In this document: piece by piece, positions 36,501-44,965 of the stretch | Numbering within the stretch: position 1 is the first letter of the stretch | Layout of the letters: every line of letters begins with the position of its first letter | Assembly (NCBI RefSeq): GCF_014205295.1 | Contig: NZ_JACHNF010000001.1 | Coordinates: 7,440,001 to 7,504,000 of the forward strand | Direction: 5' to 3' | Length of the DNA: 64,000 bases | Origin: Kribbella solani | GTDB lineage: Bacteria > Actinomycetota > Actinomycetes > Propionibacteriales > Kribbellaceae | Program-made: the position numbers and the translations under genes | The notes under the pieces: model-generated | Database searches by the model: none | The model's input: only the letters and a program-made list of their open reading frames with translations | What the model was told of the DNA's origin: nothing

Positions 36501-36742
36501 CCGCGGGTGGTGCCGAGCTGGTCCAGCTCCGGCACGACGACAACGGCGGTTTCCCGAAGGTCCAGCACCAAGGCCCGCCGGAGGCCGACGAGGACGGCCG
36601 CACCTGGCTGGACGACGCTGTCGACGATGCCGAAACGATGATCCGTACCGAGAACCTCACCGCCCAGCGCAACGACGGCTGCAGTCGTTGCGAAGCGCGT
36701 GCGCTCTGCCCCATTCAGCCCGAAGGCCGGGAGATCGTCTGA
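33524..36742 (+). CDS. adnA: AdnA: helicase-nuclease subunit with Fe-S nuclease domain
   Basis: A 1072-residue subunit of the actinobacterial AdnAB double-strand-break resection motor. The UvrD-like helicase has Walker A GPGTGKTT at 44-51, LTFGRKAATELRDRI, the DEYQDTD box, VGDPDQAIYTFRG, and VQLMTAHRSKGLQW. The C-terminal nuclease has Cys in DCPLRWFL and the triplet CSRCEARALC, which together fit a 4Fe-4S cluster, plus VKGRMDRVEQ and VVDLKTG for the PD-(D/E)xK site and HVQLAIYQ. The stop TGA shares its A with the adnB ATG (TGATG), indicating coupled translation. Confidence 0.93.
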   Translation: MVSRQGSRYRLVRAAGRSAEAPVLDADQQAVVDHPGGPLLVLAGPGTGKTTTLVEAVVDRVRNRGLSPDEVLVLTFGRKAATELRDRITGRLGRTTRVMPSMTFHSFCYALLRRFTPADAFDVPLRLPSGPEQSLRLSEALSGSREVGAVRWPTSLHPALKTRGFTDEVQAVIGKARQLGLDPEDLSAIGRSAERSEWVAVGDFFEEYLQVLDAEQVLDYSELIHRAVILAQQPQVQDKLRAEFKAVFVDEYQDTDPGQTKLLQAIAGDGRDLVVVGDPDQAIYTFRGADVRGLLRFTEEFPARGGGEAAQIALGTTRRFGSTLQRVSRNVVNRLGVPGTLDRDTFDRFRNPDASSCVYGPGKVEANLYSTSGAELEHIADLLRRAHVQDGVGWHEMAVLVRSGSRSIPPLRRALAAAGIPVDVAGDELPLSREPAVRPMLLALRAVADPETLTVEVVRALALSPLGAMDAGQLRRLARVLRRRDRDAAGGQRLPRSSDELLREALLNPLLLDEEASPAEARFAALGERLLKARNIVTAGAAPDEVMWSLWAESPWLRRLRGQAHSGGEPARAANRDLDSLCALFDAAGRAEEQVGFKGVSAFLAELESLDIAADNRFDGTYREAGVQLMTAHRSKGLQWRLVVVASVQEGQWPDLRRRGSLLEPDRLGTDGLIDPLSAGALLAEERRLFYVAITRARERLIVTAVQAPEADGDQPSRFLAELDIPLKLVAGRPRRPLSLPGLVADLRCVLADPASSPALKRVAADRLAALADAVDDRDQALVPTADPSRWWGVRERTQSVRPIADPELPVPLSGSALTTIVDCPLRWFLTRRAGGETPSTSAIGFGMVLHTLADAVATGTLPPSVDELNGWLDKVWTQLEFESAWISDRERGEAEQALRRFVAWHQGRPDRKLVGSEVDFDVLLPDEENPAVRVKGRMDRVEQDPEGTIRVVDLKTGRTIPTKPALARHVQLAIYQRAINSRQLKKLGEEATAGGAELVQLRHDDNGGFPKVQHQGPPEADEDGRTWLDDAVDDAETMIRTENLTAQRNDGCSRCEARALCPIQPEGREIV

Positions 36743-39700
36743 TGCCTGCCGTACAGCTGCGGACGACGGCCGACCTGTGTGACCTGCTCGGCATTCCGTT
36801 CAGTGATCAGCAGTTGGCCGCCATCACCGCGCCGCTCGCGCCCGGTGTGATCGTCGCCGGCGCCGGGTCGGGGAAGACGACCGCGATGGCGGCGCGGGTG
36901 GTGTGGCTGATCTGCACCGGGCAGGTGAAGCCGGAAGAGGTGCTCGGGCTGACCTTCACGAAGAAGGCGGCGAACGAGCTCGACGTTCGGATCCGCGAAG
37001 ATCTGACCAAGGCCGGCGTGCTCGGATCGACGCTGCCACCGGACCAGAACCCGATCCTCGCCGCGCACCTGCGCAGCAACATCCCGAACTGGGAGCCCGA
37101 AGAACCGGGCGAGCCGGTCGTGTCCACGTACCACGCGTTCGCCGGCACGCTGATCGCCGAACACGGCCTGCGGCTCGGCCTCGAACCGGACTCGCGTGTC
37201 CTTGCCGACGCGACCCGGTTCCAGCTCGCCGGGCGGGTGGTCCGACGATCCGCTGGGCCGATCCGATTCGCGTCCCATCACGTACCCACCCTGGTCAACA
37301 GTCTGCTGTCACTCGACGGCGAGCTCGCGGACCATCTGCTCCGGCCGGACGATATCCGGGAGCACGATGACGCCGTACGCCAGGAGGTCGCGGCGGCACG
37401 CAAACAAACGGTCGAGGTACGCAAGCTCGCCGAGACCGCGCTGAAGCGGGGCGAGATCCTGCAGCTGGTCGAGGAGTACCAGGCGTACAAGGGTGATCGT
37501 GGGGTGGTCGACTTCGCTGACCAGATGGCGCTCGGCGCGCGGCTCGCGGAGGAGTGTCCCGAGGTCGCGGGCGTGGAGCGAGCGCGGTACAGGGTCGTGC
37601 TGCTCGACGAGTACCAGGACACCTCGGTGTCGCAACGGCGGATGCTGACCGCGCTGTTCGCGGGGCCGGACGTCGCGCACGGTCGCGGGCACCCGGTCAC
37701 GGCGGTCGGCGATCCCTGCCAGGCGATCTACGGCTGGCGCGGCGCCTCGGTCGCGAACCTGGACGAGTTCCCGGAGCATTTTCCCCAGGCGGACGGGCGG
37801 CCGGCGCAGCGGTATGTACTGAGCGTGAACCGGCGTTGCGGCAGCCGAATCCTGGCCGCGGCGAACCAGCACGCGGCCGAGTTGTACGAGCAGCATCCCG
37901 GCGTGATTCCGCTGGAGGCGCCGGAGAACGCGCCCGAGGGAGCGATCACGGTCGGGCTGTTCGAGACGCGATCGCAGGAGATCGAGTGGGTCGCCGACGC
38001 GATCGTCGCCGCGCACCGCACCCGGAACCGCCGGTGGAAGGACATCGGCATCCTGATGCGTACGAACGTCGACCTCAGCGCGGTGCACGAAGCGCTGATC
38101 GCGCGCAAGGTGCCGGTCGAGGTGGTCGGGCTCGGCGGTCTGCTCGCGCTGCCGGAAGTCGTCGACGTGGTCGCGACGCTGCAGGCCGTCAACGACCTGA
38201 CCGCGAACGCGGCGATGCTGCGTATCCTGACCGGCCCGCGGTACCGGATCGGCCATCGTGACCTCGCGCTGCTGGCGAACCGGGCCCGGCTGCTCGCCGA
38301 CGCCGGCGCGCGCCCGGCCGCCGACGACCTGGTCGCCGCGCTGGACGCGGCGGTGGCGGGGATGGACTCGACCGAGGTGATTTCGCTCGCCGAAGCCGTC
38401 GACGACCCCGGGCCGGGGGAGTACGCGCCGGAGGCACTGGTCCGGTTCAAGGAACTGTCGGTCGAGCTGCGGGAACTGCGCGGGCATGCCAGTGAGCCGC
38501 TGCTCGACCTGGTCCGGCGGGTGATCAGCACGATCGGGCTGGACGTCGAGCTGACCGCGACCCCGGACCATGTCGAGGCCGGCCGGCGCGATCATCTCGC
38601 CGCGTTCCTCGATGCCGTCGGCAACTTCGTGTCGACCGAGTCGGATGGTTCGCTTGACGGGTTGCTGGCGTATCTGGCTGCCGAGGAGGAGTACGCGGCC
38701 GGGCTTGATCTTGCCGTGCCGAGCGAGGCGGACTCGGTGAAGCTGCTCACCACACACCGGTCGAAAGGGCTCGAGTGGCCGGTTGTTTTCGTGCCGACGC
38801 TGGTGTCGAAGGTGTTTCCGTCCGATCGGGGGCGGGACAAGTGGACCACCAACGCCAAGGTGCTGCCGTGGCCGCTGCGCGGTGACGCGGACACGTTGCC
38901 GGACATTCACGACCTGACGAACGCCGGGCTGAAGGCGTTCGCCGACGAGTGCAAGGACGTGAACGCGCTGGAGGAGCGGCGGCTCGGGTATGTCGCGTTC
39001 ACCCGGGCGAAGGACCTACTCGTCGCGACCGGGCATTGGTGGGGCCCGACCCAGAAGCGCCCGCGCGGCCCGTCCGCGTACCTGGAGACGTTGAAGAAAC
39101 ACGCCGGTGAGCGGGTCATCGAGTGGGCCGAACAGCCGGAGCTGACCGCGGAGAACCCCGAGCTCGCCGAGCAGACACAGGCGCCGTGGCCGACGCCGTA
39201 CGACGTCGATTCGTACCGGCGGCGGCTGGAGTCGGCCACGCTCGTGCAGCAGGCGCGGGCCGAGGGGCCGTCGGTCGAGGCGGAGGATTCGCTGCTGCTG
39301 GACGAGCAGGCGACGGTCGCGCGGTGGGACTCCGAGCTGGAACGATTGTTGTCTGAGGCAAGGGAAAGCCGGAGCCGGAAGGCGTACGAGGTGGCGCTGC
39401 CGGCCGCGCTGTCCGCGACCCAGGTGATGCGGCTGGCGAAGGACCCGGACGGTCTGGCCGCCGAGCTGGCCCGGCCGATGCCGCGCAAACCCAACCGGGC
39501 GGCGCGATTCGGGACCCGGTTCCACGCGTGGGTGGAGAGCTACTTCGGTCAGCAGCTGCTGCTCGATCCCGATGATCTGCCCGGCGCCGCGGACGAGGAC
39601 ATCGTCGACGACCGAGACCTGACCGAACTGATGGACGCGTTCCGGGACGGGCCGTTCGGCGAAACGACCCCGTACGAGATCGAGGCGCCGTTCGCGCTGT

Positions 39701-39978
39701 CCCTGGCCGGCCGGGTGATCCGCGGCCGCATCGACGCCGTGTACCAGGTCGTCCGCCCCGACGGCTCCCGCGGCTACGACGTGATCGACTGGAAAACCAC
39801 CCGCGGCGAAACCGCCGACCCCCTCCAACTCGCCATCTACCGAGTCGCCTGGTCCGAACTCACCAACATCCCCCTCGAAAACATCACCGCCGCCTTCTAC
39901 TACGTCCGCACCGGCGAAATCACCCGCCCCCCAAACCTCCCCGCCAAACCAGAACTAACCCAACTACTCAACGGCTGA
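36742..39978 (+). CDS. adnB: AdnB: helicase-nuclease subunit
   Basis: A 1078-residue partner of AdnA. Walker A is AGAGSGKTT near residue 40, then LTFTKKAANELDVRI, DEYQDTS, VGDPCQAIYGWRG and VKLLTTHRSKGLEWPVVFVP, with QxxR-type VAFTRAKDLL. The C-terminal nuclease has FGTRFHAWVE, GRIDAVYQV and VIDWKTT followed by LQLAIYR; it lacks the cysteine set seen in AdnA. ATG 36742 overlaps the adnA stop by one base. The complex performs 3'-5' DNA translocation and end resection in actinobacteria. Confidence 0.94.
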   Translation: MPAVQLRTTADLCDLLGIPFSDQQLAAITAPLAPGVIVAGAGSGKTTAMAARVVWLICTGQVKPEEVLGLTFTKKAANELDVRIREDLTKAGVLGSTLPPDQNPILAAHLRSNIPNWEPEEPGEPVVSTYHAFAGTLIAEHGLRLGLEPDSRVLADATRFQLAGRVVRRSAGPIRFASHHVPTLVNSLLSLDGELADHLLRPDDIREHDDAVRQEVAAARKQTVEVRKLAETALKRGEILQLVEEYQAYKGDRGVVDFADQMALGARLAEECPEVAGVERARYRVVLLDEYQDTSVSQRRMLTALFAGPDVAHGRGHPVTAVGDPCQAIYGWRGASVANLDEFPEHFPQADGRPAQRYVLSVNRRCGSRILAAANQHAAELYEQHPGVIPLEAPENAPEGAITVGLFETRSQEIEWVADAIVAAHRTRNRRWKDIGILMRTNVDLSAVHEALIARKVPVEVVGLGGLLALPEVVDVVATLQAVNDLTANAAMLRILTGPRYRIGHRDLALLANRARLLADAGARPAADDLVAALDAAVAGMDSTEVISLAEAVDDPGPGEYAPEALVRFKELSVELRELRGHASEPLLDLVRRVISTIGLDVELTATPDHVEAGRRDHLAAFLDAVGNFVSTESDGSLDGLLAYLAAEEEYAAGLDLAVPSEADSVKLLTTHRSKGLEWPVVFVPTLVSKVFPSDRGRDKWTTNAKVLPWPLRGDADTLPDIHDLTNAGLKAFADECKDVNALEERRLGYVAFTRAKDLLVATGHWWGPTQKRPRGPSAYLETLKKHAGERVIEWAEQPELTAENPELAEQTQAPWPTPYDVDSYRRRLESATLVQQARAEGPSVEAEDSLLLDEQATVARWDSELERLLSEARESRSRKAYEVALPAALSATQVMRLAKDPDGLAAELARPMPRKPNRAARFGTRFHAWVESYFGQQLLLDPDDLPGAADEDIVDDRDLTELMDAFRDGPFGETTPYEIEAPFALSLAGRVIRGRIDAVYQVVRPDGSRGYDVIDWKTTRGETADPLQLAIYRVAWSELTNIPLENITAAFYYVRTGEITRPPNLPAKPELTQLLNG

Positions 39979-39979
39979 C

Positions 39980-40139
39980 GGGCCAGCTCGGCCGGCACGA
40001 CGTCTACCGGACCGGGTGCGACGTCGAGTCGGCTGTCGTGGATTTCGCGATCCGGGTCGACGATCCAGTAGGACAGGACTCTGTGGTGTTCGTAGAGGGC
40101 GCGTTTGAGGGTCGTGTGTGGGGTGGGACGGAACGGACG
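39980..40139 (-). pseudogene. remnant of a Uma2/DUF820-type endonuclease gene
   Basis: On the minus strand from 40139 the codons read RPTPHTTLKRALYEHHRVLS then YWIVDPDREIHDSRLDVAPG before running into the end of adnB. The LKRALY...YWIVDPD block is the hallmark C-terminal part of Uma2 family nucleases. No start, no N-terminal half and no catalytic region are present. It is a short gene relic between two convergent units. Confidence 0.5.
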
Positions 40140-40160
40140 GAGGCCGCCTACCCGCGGCCG

Positions 40161-41882
40161 CTATCCCAAGTGCAGCGGGTTCTCCAGCGTGCCGACGAAC
40201 TGGAGCGAACCGGCGACGTCGGTGAGGTCGACCATTTGCTGGTTGTTGCGTAGTTGGAGACGGTTCAGGCAGGACAATGCGAACTCCGGCGCGAAGATGT
40301 CGTACTTCGCGAACGCCTCCGCCAGTTCGGGTGTCGCGGTCTGATAGTCGCGGATCGCCGTACTCACCACGTCCCAGAACTGCTCCGGCGTCAACAACCC
40401 TTCCTGGTCCAGCAGCGGTGACAGGAACCGGAAGATGCAGTCGAACACATCGGTGAAGATCGAAAGCAGCTTCTCGTCGTCGGGCACCTCGGCGCGTACC
40501 CGCTCGGCCTCCGCCGGCAGTGCGGTCGCCGGGCTGAGTACCGCGATCTCCTCGGCCAGGTCCTTCATGATCACGCGGATCGGAATCGCATCCCGCAGTA
40601 CCAGGATGAGGTTCTCGCCGTGCGGCATGTACACCAGTTCGTACGCGTAGAAGCAGTGCAGCAAGGGGATCAGGTAGGCGTCCACGTACGCCCGCAGCCA
40701 ATCGGCCGGCGCCAGCCCGGACGCCCGTACCAGCGAAGCCGCCAGCGATGCGCCGTGCCGATCCACGTGCAGCAGCGACGCCATCGTCGCCAGCCGTTCG
40801 CCGGACTCCAGTTGCGGTACGGGACTCTCCCGCCACAACGCCGACAGCATCTTCCGGTACGGCGACGTCTTGTCGGTGGCGTTCTCGTAGTACCGGTTGT
40901 GGTACCCGGCCGCCGCGATCTCCCGCAGTACGGAGAACCCGTATCGCTTCAGCACCACGTCGTTCTCGACCACCGAGTAGACCCAGTCGTTGATCGCCGG
41001 CGTCGCCGCCATGTACGACGGGGACAGCCCGCGCATGAACCCCATGTTCAGCACCGAAAGCGCCGTCTTCACGTAGCAGCGCGCCGGGTCCGACCGGTTG
41101 AAGAACGTCCGGATCGACTGCTGCGGCTGGTACTCGTCATCGCTCGAGCCGACCAGAACGATGTGCCGCTGGGCGATGTCCGCGGCGAACGTGATCGACG
41201 TCTTGTTCTCCCACTGCCACGGATGCACCGGCAGATACACGTACTCCGCCGGGTCGGCGCCCACGGCAACGATCTCCGCGGCGAACCGCTCCAGCGTCCG
41301 AGCGCCGAGCTCCGACCGCAGCAACGATTCATACGTAAGAGTGCTGCTGTGCGAGATCGTGGTCCGGTCCCGCCGGGTCGCGATCCAGGTCAGCCGGACC
41401 GCCGCGCCGGTCTCCGGTGCGTACGCCCGGTAGTCCGCGACGCCGAACCCGAGCCGCCCGTTGTTCGCGACGAAGCAGGGATGCCCTTCGGTCATCGCGG
41501 CCTCGACGGTCTGGAAGTCCGCCGTGACCAACTCGGCCGCGGTCAGGTCAGGTTTCGACAGTTTGTACGCGGCGGAGGCGAGCGTACTGCTGACCTCCTC
41601 CAGGTACACCGGCAGCATCTCGGCGCCGATCCCGAGCTGGTCATGAAACTCGGTGATGAACTCCAGCGCGTCCACCGACGCACCGTCGTCGCGGGTCACG
41701 GCGCCGATCTGCCAATGGTTCAACGGATAGCGCCGGGCGTCGAAGCGGTACCGGCCAACCCGATAACCATTGCCATCAGCAACTGGTTCGAGAATGCGCT
41801 CGTGGCTGAACTCGGCCAGCGCCTTCCGTACCAGCGCCTGGTTGGCGACCGTCCAGACTTCCGGGTTCAGATGCTCGATCAT
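40161..41882 (-). CDS. desD: NIS siderophore synthetase, DesD-like (IucA/IucC family)
   Basis: A 573-residue ATP-dependent synthetase that joins hydroxamate-amine units into a siderophore. The family signature GHPCFVANNGRLGFG lies near residue 120, and the ATP/substrate region VHPWQWENK near 240. TFFNRSDPARCYVKTALSVL follows and the C-terminal FhuF-like iron-reductase-type helix region contains YMPHGENL and IMKDLAEE. ATG 41882 shares a base with the stop of the upstream acyltransferase gene, so both form one iron-regulated unit. Desferrioxamine-type product is likely from family similarity, but decarboxylase and hydroxylase genes are not here. Confidence 0.9.
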   Translation of the reverse strand: MIEHLNPEVWTVANQALVRKALAEFSHERILEPVADGNGYRVGRYRFDARRYPLNHWQIGAVTRDDGASVDALEFITEFHDQLGIGAEMLPVYLEEVSSTLASAAYKLSKPDLTAAELVTADFQTVEAAMTEGHPCFVANNGRLGFGVADYRAYAPETGAAVRLTWIATRRDRTTISHSSTLTYESLLRSELGARTLERFAAEIVAVGADPAEYVYLPVHPWQWENKTSITFAADIAQRHIVLVGSSDDEYQPQQSIRTFFNRSDPARCYVKTALSVLNMGFMRGLSPSYMAATPAINDWVYSVVENDVVLKRYGFSVLREIAAAGYHNRYYENATDKTSPYRKMLSALWRESPVPQLESGERLATMASLLHVDRHGASLAASLVRASGLAPADWLRAYVDAYLIPLLHCFYAYELVYMPHGENLILVLRDAIPIRVIMKDLAEEIAVLSPATALPAEAERVRAEVPDDEKLLSIFTDVFDCIFRFLSPLLDQEGLLTPEQFWDVVSTAIRDYQTATPELAEAFAKYDIFAPEFALSCLNRLQLRNNQQMVDLTDVAGSLQFVGTLENPLHLG

Positions 41883-42469
41883 CAGCCCACCTCGCCCATC
41901 CGGGTCGCGTCGGCGTACTGGTCGCGGGTGCAGAAACTCAGCCAGGCCTGCTTGTCCGGCAGGTCCACGATGCTGTGCTTGCGGAATCCCATCCGCTCGT
42001 TCAGTGCCTGGATCTTCAGATTGCGGACGTCCGGCTCGACCACGATCCGGTCGGTCAGCGGATCGCCGAACAGGCTGTTCATGATCGTCTCGAAGACGGC
42101 TCCGGTGAACCCGGCGATCGGCGTCACCGGTGGTCCGGCCAGTACATGCATGCCGACGTCGCCCGGCGCCACGTCGTACACCTGGCCGACCGCGTCGTAC
42201 GCCGGGTCGTAGCGCTCCATCAGGAACGCCGGCCGCCCGTTGTGCTCGCCGAGGAAGGCGTGGTGATGCGTACTGCGCTCGATCCGCAGGTACTCCGCGT
42301 GCACGTCGGCGACGGTGGCGGTCAGGAGACCCCAGTACCGCGCGTACGGCTGGGTAACCCAGCCGTGCAGCGTGGTCACGTCCGTCGTCAGATCGAACGG
42401 CCGCAGGCCGAGGGTGCCGATTCCGGGGGCGAACCACCGGTACGTCGGCTCGGGCAGTGCTCTGGTCAT
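41882..42469 (-). CDS. siderophore-pathway GNAT acyltransferase (IucB/MbtK/DesC-like)
   Basis: A 195-residue acyl-CoA N-acyltransferase that would acylate an N-hydroxylated diamine for the NIS synthetase downstream. Features are LRPFDLTTDVTTLHGWVTQP at the start, the segment FLMERYDPAYDAVGQVYDVA, GDVGMHVLAGPPVTPIAGFT and the CoA-binding IVVEPDVRNLKIQALNERMG. ATG 42469 is used. A 19-bp iron box lies 31 bases upstream. It overlaps desD by one base (TGATG). Confidence 0.87.
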   Translation of the reverse strand: MTRALPEPTYRWFAPGIGTLGLRPFDLTTDVTTLHGWVTQPYARYWGLLTATVADVHAEYLRIERSTHHHAFLGEHNGRPAFLMERYDPAYDAVGQVYDVAPGDVGMHVLAGPPVTPIAGFTGAVFETIMNSLFGDPLTDRIVVEPDVRNLKIQALNERMGFRKHSIVDLPDKQAWLSFCTRDQYADATRMGEVG

Positions 42470-42500
42470 GGCTGCTCTGCTTTCGAGGTGGGCGAACCTG

Positions 42501-42519
42501 TCAGGTAAGGCTAACCTAA
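42501..42519 (-). promoter_or_regulatory. iron box (IdeR/DmdR-type operator)
   Basis: On the minus strand TTAGGTTAGCCTTACCTGA matches the actinobacterial consensus TTAGGTTAG(G/C)CTAACCTAA at 17 of 19 positions. It lies just upstream of the siderophore acyltransferase start and predicts Fe-dependent repression of the two-gene unit. Confidence 0.85.
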
Positions 42520-42620
42520 CTAAATCCGGAGCCGGTACTCGGTCCACGACTGGAGACGGAGGCGGGAGATCGTCCGCGCGGCGGATGTGACGGGTGCCGG
42601 GTTCTGCCTACGTTGGGTAC

Positions 42621-43304
42621 ATGCTGATCGCCGAGGACCTCCTGCTGCTTCTGTACGACGACGAGACGGGCAAGCCGGTCACAGGGTCGCCTGGTCTCGA
42701 CTACGCGCTCGCCGGCGCCGTACTGATCGAGCTGACGGTGCAGCGGAAGCTGGACATCACCACTGCCGGCAGTGGTGAGAAGCCGGGACGCCTGAAGGTG
42801 CTGGACGGCTCGCCCACCGGTGATCCGATCCTGGACGAGCGGTTGTCGCTGATCGTCAACAAGCCCGGCAAGAAGCCGAAGGACCAGATCGGTCAGCTCT
42901 CCAAGCGCCTGCGTGACCAGTTGCTCGTACGGCTCGCGGAGCGCGGCGTGCTGGAGCAGGACCAAGGCAAGGTACTTGGACTGTTCCCGGTGACCCGCTG
43001 GCCGGCCAAGGACGCGCGGCACGAGCTGGAGGTGCGGGCGCAACTGGAGAACGTGCTGAAGGTCGGTACGACGCCGGACGAGCGTACTGGTGCACTGATC
43101 GCGCTCCTGAGTGCACTGAACGTTGTGCCGAAGGTTATTACCGGAGCGGTGGACAAGAAGGCGCTGAAGCGGCGTGCGAAGGAGATCGCGGAGTCGGACT
43201 GGGCTGCCGAAGCAGTCAAGAAGGCAGTGACCGAGATGCAGGCCGCTGTCACCGCGGCCATTATGGTGTCGACAACGGCCGCCGCAACCTCAGCCAGCAC
43301 CTAG
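42621..43304 (+). CDS. GPP34 (GOLPH3-like) family protein
   Basis: A 227-residue protein matching the bacterial GPP34 family: LIAEDLLLLLYDDETGKPV at the start, the helix YALAGAVLIELTVQRKLDIT, and DERTGALIALLSALNVVPKV. Eukaryotic relatives bind phosphoinositides at the Golgi; the bacterial role is unknown. The last ~15 residues (STTAAATSAST) are encoded by the first unit of a 28-base tandem repeat that continues past the stop codon. It diverges from the siderophore unit across the iron box. Confidence 0.88.
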   Translation: MLIAEDLLLLLYDDETGKPVTGSPGLDYALAGAVLIELTVQRKLDITTAGSGEKPGRLKVLDGSPTGDPILDERLSLIVNKPGKKPKDQIGQLSKRLRDQLLVRLAERGVLEQDQGKVLGLFPVTRWPAKDARHELEVRAQLENVLKVGTTPDERTGALIALLSALNVVPKVITGAVDKKALKRRAKEIAESDWAAEAVKKAVTEMQAAVTAAIMVSTTAAATSAST

Positions 43305-43377
43305 CGGCGGCCGCGACGTCAGCAACAGCTAGCGGCGGCTGCAACGTCAGCCGGCAGCTGACGGCGGCTGCAACGAG
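43274..43377. repeat. 28-29-bp tandem repeat spanning the GPP34 stop codon
   Basis: Four imperfect units, each close to AGCGGCGGCTGCAACGTCAG followed by CC-AGCAGCT, run from inside the GPP34 coding end through the TAG at 43302-43304 to the convergent acyl-CoA ligase gene. The repeat has probably expanded the C-terminus. Confidence 0.7.
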
Positions 43378-43388
43378 CCGTAGTGAGA

Positions 43389-44957
43389 TCAAGGCAGAGC
43401 AGCAAGTCGGGCCTTGATCTCCGGCTTGACCACCTTGCCGACCTTGGACCGTGGCAGATCGGGCCAGACGAGCACCTCCTTGGGCGCCTTCACACTGCCG
43501 AGCCGTGCCTTGGTGAACGCGATCAGCTCGTCCGGCTCGACCACACTGCCCGGCTGCAGCTGCACTACCGCGACGACTCGCTCGCCCCACTTGTCGTCCG
43601 GCTGACCGACCACCGCACAGTCCCGTACGGCCTCGTGGGCCATCAGCGCCTGCTCCACCTCCGTCGAGTACACGTTGAAGCCGCCGGTGATGATCATGTC
43701 CTTTGCCCGGTCGACGATGTACAGGTAGTTGTCGTCGTCCAGGTAGCCGATGTCGCCGGTGTGATGCCAGCCGTACGCCGACGCGGCCGCGGTGGCATCC
43801 GGATCGCGGTAGTACCCGCGCATCACCAGCGAACCGCGGACGACGATCTCGCCACGTTCGCCGGGCGGGAGCAGTACGCCGTCGGCGCCCATGATCGCCA
43901 CCGTGACCAGCGGGGACGGGCGTCCGGCGGAGGACAGCCGAGCGGATGCGACGTTGCCACTGGCATCGAAGTGTGCGGCCGGCGGAAGTGCGGAGATCAT
44001 CATCGGTGCCTCGGTCTGACCGAACAGCTGTGCCATCACCGGTCCGATCCGGTGCAGTGCTTCTTCCAGTCGCGCGACTGACATCGGCGCGGCGCCGTAC
44101 CAGAAGCACCGCAACGACGACAGGTCAGTGGAGTCCAGCTCGGGCGCTGCCAGCACCATGTAGATCAGCGTGGGCGGTAGGAACGTGTGCGTCACGCCGT
44201 GTCGCGGTATGAGCTCCAGGAACGTGTGTACGTCCGGAGAGCGCATGATGACGATCTCTCCGCCGGAGGCGAGGACTGGGAAGCACAGCACGCCTGCCGC
44301 GTGAGTCAGCGGCGCCAGTGCCAGGTAGACCGGCCGGGTGCCGAACGGGTACCCCATCAGGGTCAGCGCGGTCATCGTCTCCAGGTTGCTGTTGCTGAGC
44401 ATCACTCCCTTCGGGCGACCGGTAGTGCCGCCGGTACCGACGATCATCGCCAGGTCGTCCGGGTCGGTCAGGTCAGGTGTCGGCTGGGACGCGCCCCCGC
44501 GGAACGCGTCCCAGCCGACGGTTCTCCGGCCAGCAGGGTGGGGGTTGGGGCCGGAGCTACTGGGCTCGCCGTCGAGGCACACGAACGTGTGTACCTTCGG
44601 CAGCGAGTCCCGGATGCGGTCCACCAGCGGCGCGAACGCCGCCTGGTAGATCAGTACTTCACAGTCGAACTGGTCGAGCAGTTCACGGTTCTCCGCGGCC
44701 TCGTTGCGTGGGTTGATCGGGCACCAGATCGCACCGGCCCGGCTGATGCCGAACACGCAGCTGAACGCCACCGGGTCGTTCGCGGACAGGATCGCGACCT
44801 TCCCACCAGGGCGTACGCCGGTTGCTGCCAGCGCACCGGCGATTCGGTACGACAGCTGCTGCACTTCGGCGTACGTCAGCGTCTCGCCGTCCGTCGTCAG
44901 ACACGCGGCGTCCGGGCCGAGTGATGCACCCTTGTCGAGGTAGTCGACCAGTCGCAC
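43389..44957 (-). CDS. AMP-binding acyl-CoA synthetase
   Basis: A 522-residue ligase of the ANL superfamily that activates a carboxylic acid as acyl-AMP and then acyl-CoA. The P-loop is GTGGTTGRPKGV, followed by YLALAPLTHAAG, the acyl pocket FWYGAAPMS, FGQTEAPM, the hinge Asp region GWHHTGDIGYLDDDNYLYIV, KDMIITGGFNVYS and the catalytic Lys in PRSKVGK. GTG 44957 is chosen as the family N-terminus is VRLVDYLDKG. It is the third gene of an operon with the SDR and the saccharopine-dehydrogenase-like protein. Confidence 0.92.
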   Translation of the reverse strand: MRLVDYLDKGASLGPDAACLTTDGETLTYAEVQQLSYRIAGALAATGVRPGGKVAILSANDPVAFSCVFGISRAGAIWCPINPRNEAAENRELLDQFDCEVLIYQAAFAPLVDRIRDSLPKVHTFVCLDGEPSSSGPNPHPAGRRTVGWDAFRGGASQPTPDLTDPDDLAMIVGTGGTTGRPKGVMLSNSNLETMTALTLMGYPFGTRPVYLALAPLTHAAGVLCFPVLASGGEIVIMRSPDVHTFLELIPRHGVTHTFLPPTLIYMVLAAPELDSTDLSSLRCFWYGAAPMSVARLEEALHRIGPVMAQLFGQTEAPMMISALPPAAHFDASGNVASARLSSAGRPSPLVTVAIMGADGVLLPPGERGEIVVRGSLVMRGYYRDPDATAAASAYGWHHTGDIGYLDDDNYLYIVDRAKDMIITGGFNVYSTEVEQALMAHEAVRDCAVVGQPDDKWGERVVAVVQLQPGSVVEPDELIAFTKARLGSVKAPKEVLVWPDLPRSKVGKVVKPEIKARLAALP

Positions 44958-44965
44958 GGTGGCTC

